NCBI GenBank assembly: GCA_902493085.1
Contig: CABUOH010000025.1
Coordinates: forward strand, 1 to 10,359
DNA from: an uncultured Sutterella sp.
Lineage (GTDB): Bacteria; Pseudomonadota; Gammaproteobacteria; Burkholderiales; Burkholderiaceae_F
Reading direction: 5' to 3'
Length of the DNA stretch: 10,359 nt
Shown here: one piece after another, positions 7,201-10,359 of the stretch
How the letters are laid out: each line of letters opens with the position of its first letter
Numbering within the stretch: position 1 is the stretch's first letter
The notes under the pieces: model-generated
The model's database searches: none
What the model was told of the DNA's origin: nothing
The model's input: the letters and a program-made list of their open reading frames with translations, nothing else
Position numbers and translations under genes: made by a program

Positions 7201-7398
7201 ATGATCACGATCCGCATGAAGCCCATGACGATCGACGGCAAGCTCATGCACGTGGTCGGCATGCCGCACCACTTCTCTTGGGCGACGAAGCTCGCCACCG
7301 GCGACAACGTGAACGACCTCACGCCCAACGTCGGTGACCCGAACTCGTACATTCCGGAATACAAGGCATTCCTTGTCAACCTTGAGAAGGCAGCCTGA
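4291..7398 (+). CDS. fdhA: Formate dehydrogenase catalytic (alpha) subunit, Cys-type, Tat-exported
   Basis: The catalytic subunit oxidises formate to CO2 on a Mo- or W-bis-PGD centre. It has 1035 residues, close to E. coli FdnG at 1015. The Tat signal SRRSFLKRG is at residues 4-12, followed by a hydrophobic Gly/Ala stretch and a likely cut after AHA (28-30). This places the subunit in the periplasm and fixes the start at 4291, which is preceded by AAGGAT; the frame is open upstream to 4156, but that would bury the signal. One [4Fe-4S] cluster is bound by C50, C53, C57 and C85 (CPKG). The active-site segment NQTRVCHSS has C198 with H199, where FdnG has selenocysteine; the codon is TGC at 4882-4884. 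The molybdopterin dinucleotide-binding domain lies at about 905-1030. It is the first gene of fdhABC, 23 bases before fdhB. Family is certain; Mo versus W cannot be told. Confidence 0.96.
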   Translation: MEVSRRSFLKRGLLLGGGAASGLAGAAAHAAGGSKKPYKLTSVNETTNICCYCSGGCGTICSTRNGELINLEGDPDHPVNLGGLCPKGAAMWGLRNIVTKDRRAQLHPDRVLYPMVRRPGSKTWERLSWDQAALEIARHVKKTRDATFVEKEGDVTVNRCDGIASLGAAQLNNEEGWLVQKFARSLGVLAIDNQTRVCHSSTVAGLAPTFGRGSMTSHWCDFANSDVIMSIGSNNVENHPLSSRWVERAQDKGATWIVVDPRYSRSAARADIYARIRPGTDLAFYGGLINYILQNELYQKEYVLHYTNAACLLRPDFKFDVDHGLFSGWDPETKRYDNESWGYDVDRKAVWDTSEGSAFAWVNRPGTPKFKTPDLKVLKRDMSLQDPNCVLNVMKRHYARYTPELVTRVTGMDPEVMKKVWEVFAATGRPDKAGSILYALGQTQHTYGSQNCRAMCVVQLLLGNIGIAGGGINALRGEPNVQGSTDVGASSHQAPAYLSWPTGKAHPTLADYLSKETYAAGYYANKPKFWISQLREWFGANATVENDYCYDLLPKISPKLDYGDYSTIMSFNDMRDNKIKGYFCWGMNPMHSTPNGKHARRSMANLDWLVVADWFQTETSTFFEAPDMNPEEVKTEVYFLPAALIYEKIGSINNSGRWIQWREKAIEPPGECRSDFDMMMLLWKNIVDLYKKEGGACPDQILKTNFDYTIDGKPDLRALCWALNGYTVNDGKLLKSYGQLQTDGTTACGMWIFSGYYNNEAQKLDPMKQPMTNRSKEDPTGLGLFPGWSFAWPANRRILYNRASADPAGKPWDPKRVLVEWDGSKWLQNDVGDFVTAKAPDDNAFFMTWEQNARLFAYPMADGPLPEHFEPHEAPVKNLLNGAGGNPCARFTEDPSVLRGDVKDYPYVVTTYSVVEHWQSGTQTRNIPWLNELIPSNFIELSEELAKEKGIRQGDKVRVWNNRGSVVVDAMITIRMKPMTIDGKLMHVVGMPHHFSWATKLATGDNVNDLTPNVGDPNSYIPEYKAFLVNLEKAA

Positions 7399-7410
7399 CG
7401 GCGTGCCAAT

Positions 7411-7414
7411 GGAG
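7411..7414 (+). promoter_or_regulatory. Ribosome binding site of fdhB, bearing on its start
   Basis: GGAG precedes two adjacent in-frame ATG codons at 7419 and 7422. The spacing is 4 bases to the first and 7 to the second. The second is the better fit and is used here, but the difference is a single residue. A third ATG at 7415 is out of frame. Confidence 0.55.
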
Positions 7415-7421
7415 ATGAATG

Positions 7422-8318
7422 ATGGCAAATACTAAAGAAGTCGCCATGCTGTTCGACTCTTCGCACTGCACCGGCTGCAAGGGCTGCCAGGTTGCGTGCA
7501 AGCAGTGGAACATGCTTCCCTCGAAGCTCGGCCTCAACGAGAACAAGTTCTCGGGCACGTATCAGAATCCGCCTGATCTCAACGGCGACACGCGTCTCGT
7601 GCTGACGTTCGACGAGAAGGAGTCCGGCAACAAGTTCCAGCCGATCAACTTCGCCATCGGCCGCCGCTCGTGCTTCCACTGCACGGACGCTGCCTGCGTT
7701 TCGATCTGCTCGTCGGGCGCCCTCTACAAGAAGGAGAACGGCGTCGTGGCGTACGATACGGACAAGTGCAACGGCTGCACGTACTGCCAGTCCGCCTGCC
7801 CGTTCGACGTGCCCCGCTTCCGTCCGACGGACGGCTGCATCGACAAGTGCACGCTCTGCATCGACCGTCTCGAAGAGGGCGGCATCCCGGCCTGCGTCAA
7901 GACCTGCCAGCCTGAAGCGCTGCGCTTCGGTCCGCGCGACGAGATGATCGCGATCGGCCAGAAGCGCGTCGAATTCCTCAAGAAGAAGGGCTTCGACAAG
8001 GCCGAGCTCTACGGCGTCAATGAAATGGGCGGTCTGCACATCCTGCAGGTCTGCCAGTTCGGTCACGAAGCCTACGGCCTTCCGACCGATCCCAAGCCCA
8101 ACAAGATGATCGGCATGGTGAACACCATGCGCACGGTGACCGGTGTCGGCACCGCCGCCGTGCTCGCCGGCCTCGCCGTTTCCTTCGTCGCCGCCACCGG
8201 CTACCGCCGCGAAAAGGTGACCGTCGAGGAAGCCAAGAAGCACTGGACGCCTGAACAGCGCGCCATCGCCGATCGTGAAGTCAAGGAGCTTCTTGAAAAA
8301 GAAGCCTCCGGCAAGTAA
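7422..8318 (+). CDS. fdhB: Formate dehydrogenase iron-sulfur (beta) subunit with membrane anchor
   Basis: This subunit carries electrons from the catalytic subunit to the membrane cytochrome. It has 298 residues, against 294 in FdnH. Four cysteine groups mark four [4Fe-4S] clusters: CTGCKGCQVAC (16-26), CFHCTDAACVSIC (84-96), CNGCTYCQSAC (116-126) and CTLC with CVKTC (143-162). The groups follow the usual ferredoxin-type order of the family. A single hydrophobic segment at about 237-259 is the C-terminal anchor known from FdnH, followed by a charged tail of about 38 residues, probably cytoplasmic. There is no signal peptide, as expected for a subunit co-exported with its Tat-bearing partner. 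It starts 23 bases after fdhA and ends 13 bases before fdhC. The ATG at 7419 is an alternative start. Confidence 0.95.
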   Translation: MANTKEVAMLFDSSHCTGCKGCQVACKQWNMLPSKLGLNENKFSGTYQNPPDLNGDTRLVLTFDEKESGNKFQPINFAIGRRSCFHCTDAACVSICSSGALYKKENGVVAYDTDKCNGCTYCQSACPFDVPRFRPTDGCIDKCTLCIDRLEEGGIPACVKTCQPEALRFGPRDEMIAIGQKRVEFLKKKGFDKAELYGVNEMGGLHILQVCQFGHEAYGLPTDPKPNKMIGMVNTMRTVTGVGTAAVLAGLAVSFVAATGYRREKVTVEEAKKHWTPEQRAIADREVKELLEKEASGK

Positions 8319-8331
8319 TAGGAGACTCAGA

Positions 8332-9057
8332 ATGACCAGATACATTCAGCGTCACTCTCTGCTCACCCGAGTGACTCACGGCGTTGCCGCAATCGGCTGC
8401 ATCCTGCTCGCGATCACCGGCGTGTTCGTGTTCGTTCCGAGCCTCGGCGGCGGCATCATGGGCGGGGAATTCACCCAGGCCATGCGCATGCTCCACCGCG
8501 TTCTCGCGGTGCCGTTCATCCTCGTTCCGCTTTTTGCCGTGCTGAAGTCGCCCGCCGGCTTCGTGCACCTCTTCAAGGAGGACATCTTCGGCAAGTGGGA
8601 CAAGGACGACGTGGCTTGGGCCATGAAGTTCCCGTTCTACCTGTTTGCGCCGGGCAAGGTCCACATGCCCCCGCAGCATCACGTGAAGTCTGCTCAGCGT
8701 CTCGCTGACGGCGCCCTGCTGTTCTTCTGCGTGATGCTCGCGCTCTCGGGCATCGTGCTCTGGCTCAACACGGGTCTTCCGACGAGCTCCGGCCTCAAGG
8801 TCGAGTTCGCGCCCGAAACGCTGCTCCTCGCGCACCTCGTTCACGACGTGTTCTTCTTCCTCACCGTCTTTGTCGGCATCGCCCACATCTATCTCGGCGC
8901 CGGCATCTTCCAGCCGTATCGCGGCACCGCCCGCATCATGTTCGGCGACGGCAAGGTGAGCGAATCCGACGCGGTCTACCACTGGGGCTACTGGGCCAAC
9001 CAGGAAATCGCGCTCGGCAAGAACGTCACCGTTGAAAAGGACGACAAGGAAAAGTAA
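8332..9057 (+). CDS. fdhC: Formate dehydrogenase cytochrome b556 (gamma) subunit
   Basis: This integral membrane di-haem b subunit passes electrons to quinone. It has 241 residues, slightly longer than FdnI at 217. Four hydrophobic segments lie at about 17-36, 52-72, 124-146 and 164-188. The likely haem ligands are H16, H55, H171 and H185. The 14-residue gap between the last two equals that between H155 and H169 of FdnI. A motif HHVKSAQRLADG at about 116-127 precedes the third helix. The start at 8332 has AGGAG 7 bases upstream; the frame is open to 8275, but that would overlap the end of fdhB. It ends in a charged Lys/Asp/Glu tail. It is the last structural gene before a 204-base gap. Confidence 0.93.
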   Translation: MTRYIQRHSLLTRVTHGVAAIGCILLAITGVFVFVPSLGGGIMGGEFTQAMRMLHRVLAVPFILVPLFAVLKSPAGFVHLFKEDIFGKWDKDDVAWAMKFPFYLFAPGKVHMPPQHHVKSAQRLADGALLFFCVMLALSGIVLWLNTGLPTSSGLKVEFAPETLLLAHLVHDVFFFLTVFVGIAHIYLGAGIFQPYRGTARIMFGDGKVSESDAVYHWGYWANQEIALGKNVTVEKDDKEK

Positions 9058-9084
9058 GGGGAATCTTTTCCAAACTCTCCGCGT

Positions 9085-9117
9085 GCATCTCCGGCGCCTC
9101 AACAGCGCCGGCGATGC
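9085..9117 (+). other. Stem-loop after fdhC, 12 of 13 pairs
   Basis: Bases 9085-9097 pair with 9105-9117, with one T-C mismatch (9090/9112) and a 7-base loop CTCAACA. The uninterrupted core is CCGGCGC with GCGCCGG. No T-tract follows. A role in mRNA 3'-end protection or processing is possible. Confidence 0.4.
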
Positions 9118-9140
9118 CCGGACTGGCTCCGCAAGGGGCC

Positions 9141-9178
9141 CGTCCGGAAAGAGGCCAAGCAAGACCTCTTTCCGGACG
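9141..9178 (+). terminator. Perfect 14-bp stem-loop between fdhC and fdhE, possible partial terminator or attenuator
   Basis: CGTCCGGAAAGAGG (9141-9154) is exactly complementary to CCTCTTTCCGGACG (9165-9178) across a 10-base loop. Such a long perfect stem is unlikely by chance and sits 84 bases after the fdhC stop. Downstream is GCCCGAAGAGG, with no T-tract, so it is not a classical intrinsic terminator. It may act as a partial terminator, a 3'-end stabiliser of the fdhABC message, or a barrier between structural and assembly genes. Confidence 0.4.
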
Positions 9179-9261
9179 CCCGAAGAGGCGTCAGGCAAAC
9201 GTCATAATCAATCAAACGCGCGTCCGAACCGCTTCGGAGCGCCTAAAAAAAGGAAAGCCAA

Positions 9262-10146
9262 ATGCTCAACCGCAAGTCGATCGAAAGGGCTCTTGCCCGT
9301 GCCGCAGGCCACCAGGATGAAAGCGTCGTCGCGCGCCTGGCGCTCTTTGCGCCCGCACTTCTCAAGGCGGCCGAGCTGCGCGCCGAATATTCCGCCGAAG
9401 TGCCCGAATGGACCGACGAGGAGGTTGAGGCCGCCCGTCTGAGTCAGGGCTCGCTCCTTTCGATGCGCCCCGTCGCCATCGATGCCGGCCGCTTCCTGCA
9501 GACGGTTGAGGCCATCGCCGGCGTACTTCTCGACAATGAGGAGATCGAAGGCGACATGCTCGAGGCCTGCCGTGACGTCGATTGGACGCCGTTCGCGGCC
9601 GTTGATCTCATGGCCCTCGCCGGACGCGATCCGATGCAATATCTGCACGCCGTCGAGGTCCAGGCGGGCGAGGACGATCTTCTCGACATCTTCATTCTTC
9701 CCGTCCTCGGCCTTGCGCTTCGCGTCTTCCTTGACGAAGCGGCCGACGAAGGAAGCCGTCGCATTGCGCGCACCGCCACCGACACGACGCATCACAACCG
9801 TCCGCTTCACTGCCCGGTCTGCGGCGCCGACGCCGCCGTTGCGAGCGTCACCGATACGGCCCTCAACGGACATGTCAAGCAGCTCTGGTGCACATGCTGC
9901 GGCGGTCATTGGGTCTTCGAGCGCATCCGCTGCGCCGTCTGCGGCGATCAGGCCGTCTCGGATCTCTCCTACATTCATGACGAGAACGACGAAACCCGCC
10001 GCCTGCACGTCTGCGCCGCCTGCCACGCCGCCTTCCCGACGATCTTTGCAGGCGAAGAGCTCAACTTCTGCGCCGACGTCGAGCAGATCGTCATGACGGG
10101 ACTTGAGCTCTTTTACCGGAACGCGGTCGAGGGCAATCAGGCCTGA
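9262..10146 (+). CDS. fdhE: Formate dehydrogenase accessory protein FdhE
   Basis: This cytoplasmic assembly factor is needed for active membrane-bound formate dehydrogenases; E. coli FdhE binds the catalytic subunit and iron. It has 294 residues, against 309 in E. coli. The N-terminal half is helical and acidic. The C-terminal half carries four CxxC pairs, the family hallmark: CPVC (184-187), CTCC (210-213), CAVC (224-227) and CAAC (251-254). C212 is an extra Cys within the second pair. The start at 9262 is preceded by AAGGAAAG. Its position after fdhABC and before fdhD fits a maturation role. I am sure of the family. Confidence 0.92.
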   Translation: MLNRKSIERALARAAGHQDESVVARLALFAPALLKAAELRAEYSAEVPEWTDEEVEAARLSQGSLLSMRPVAIDAGRFLQTVEAIAGVLLDNEEIEGDMLEACRDVDWTPFAAVDLMALAGRDPMQYLHAVEVQAGEDDLLDIFILPVLGLALRVFLDEAADEGSRRIARTATDTTHHNRPLHCPVCGADAAVASVTDTALNGHVKQLWCTCCGGHWVFERIRCAVCGDQAVSDLSYIHDENDETRRLHVCAACHAAFPTIFAGEELNFCADVEQIVMTGLELFYRNAVEGNQA

Positions 10147-10190
10147 CGCCGGCTTCACCGCACACGCAACGAACCGCACGGGAGACGAAC

Positions 10191-10359
10191 ATGGGATGCA
10201 CGCAATTCACCAAGACCGCACAGGTGCTTTCGAGCGCGATCGAGGCGGGGCTTTGCATGAATCTTCCGGCGGACGGCGTCGAGCGCCTGGGTGCGCGTGA
10301 GGTGGAAGTCCATCACATGAACGCCGAGGCTCCCTCTCTTGACTGGGTGGCCGAGGAGG
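10191..10359 (+). CDS. fdhD: Probable FdhD, sulfurtransferase for formate dehydrogenase maturation, start only
   Basis: Only 56 residues are visible before the right edge. The start at 10191 follows GGGAG by 6 bases and lies 44 bases after fdhE. The segment GAREVEVHHMNAEAPSLDWV followed by AEE resembles the FdhD N-terminus, where E. coli FdhD (from memory) has a basic/acidic lead and then LDEVAEEVPV. FdhD passes sulfur from IscS to the molybdenum cofactor of formate dehydrogenase. The catalytic cysteine motif and the conserved NG and MMA segments lie beyond the edge. The fdhE-fdhD order with fdhABC supports the call. The leader of about 33 residues before the similarity begins, with C3 and C22, is not something I recognise. 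Confidence 0.75.
   Translation, partial: MGCTQFTKTAQVLSSAIEAGLCMNLPADGVERLGAREVEVHHMNAEAPSLDWVAEE

Larger units (their letters stand above)
9058..9261 (+). other. Gap between fdhC and fdhE holding two hairpins
   Basis: The 204 bases have no supported gene. Two GC-rich hairpins (9085-9117 and 9141-9178) occupy the middle. Neither is followed by a run of T. The fdhE ribosome binding site AAGGAAAG lies at the right end. The arrangement could lower or uncouple expression of the assembly genes relative to the structural subunits. Confidence 0.5.

Noticed and set aside
4474..7428. A very long open frame (984 codons) on the minus strand opposite fdhA
   Set aside because: It mirrors the strongly biased codon use of fdhA in GC-rich DNA. 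Its translation is low-complexity Val/Ala/Asp/Arg sequence with no motif, while fdhA on the other strand has clear family motifs throughout.

Overview
This window is GC-rich bacterial chromosome, densely packed with genes. It carries no RNA gene, CRISPR array or insertion sequence that I can see. The Cys-type, membrane-bound formate dehydrogenase, its two assembly factors and an exported flavoprotein reductase suggest a respiring, anaerobic or microaerophilic proteobacterium. The style resembles gut Betaproteobacteria of the Sutterellaceae, but that placement is an impression from sequence, not a demonstrated match.

Left part, all on the minus strand. Reading from about 3.8 kb leftwards there are three genes: an exported FAD-dependent reductase of the fumarate-reductase/flavocytochrome c type (3801-2281), sbcD (2198-891, with a TTG start) and the N-terminal part of sbcC (894 to the window edge). 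sbcD and sbcC overlap by an ATGA junction and encode the two subunits of the SbcCD (Mre11-Rad50-like) DNA-end nuclease. The flavoprotein is unrelated to them in function.

Middle, 3802-4290. This divergent intergenic region of about 490 bases is visibly poorer in GC around 3880-4120. It holds a 27-base imperfect palindrome (3857-3883), a 7-bp perfect inverted repeat with a 9-base spacer (4003-4025), a 12-base sequence present once on each strand (3878-3889 and 4062-4073), and a leader with possible RNA structure before the first formate dehydrogenase gene. I read it as a shared control region for the flavoprotein and the formate dehydrogenase operon.

Right part, all on the plus strand. A formate dehydrogenase operon runs fdhA (catalytic Mo/W-bis-PGD subunit with a Tat signal; Cys where E. 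coli FdnG has selenocysteine), fdhB (four-cluster Fe-S subunit with a C-terminal membrane anchor), fdhC (cytochrome b556 membrane subunit), then a 204-base gap with two strong hairpins, then fdhE and the start of fdhD, which runs off the right edge. Together these encode a periplasm-facing formate:quinone oxidoreductase plus its maturation proteins. With the divergent flavoprotein as a possible electron-accepting reductase, the locus could be a formate-driven anaerobic respiration module. The physical linkage is seen; the electron-transfer link is inference.

The most unusual point is the flavoprotein's active site. It keeps the FAD fold and several substrate-binding residues. By alignment from memory to Shewanella Fcc3, however, the catalytic proton-donor Arg and its Glu relay are both His, so its substrate is probably not fumarate. 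I found no wholly new multi-gene system here.
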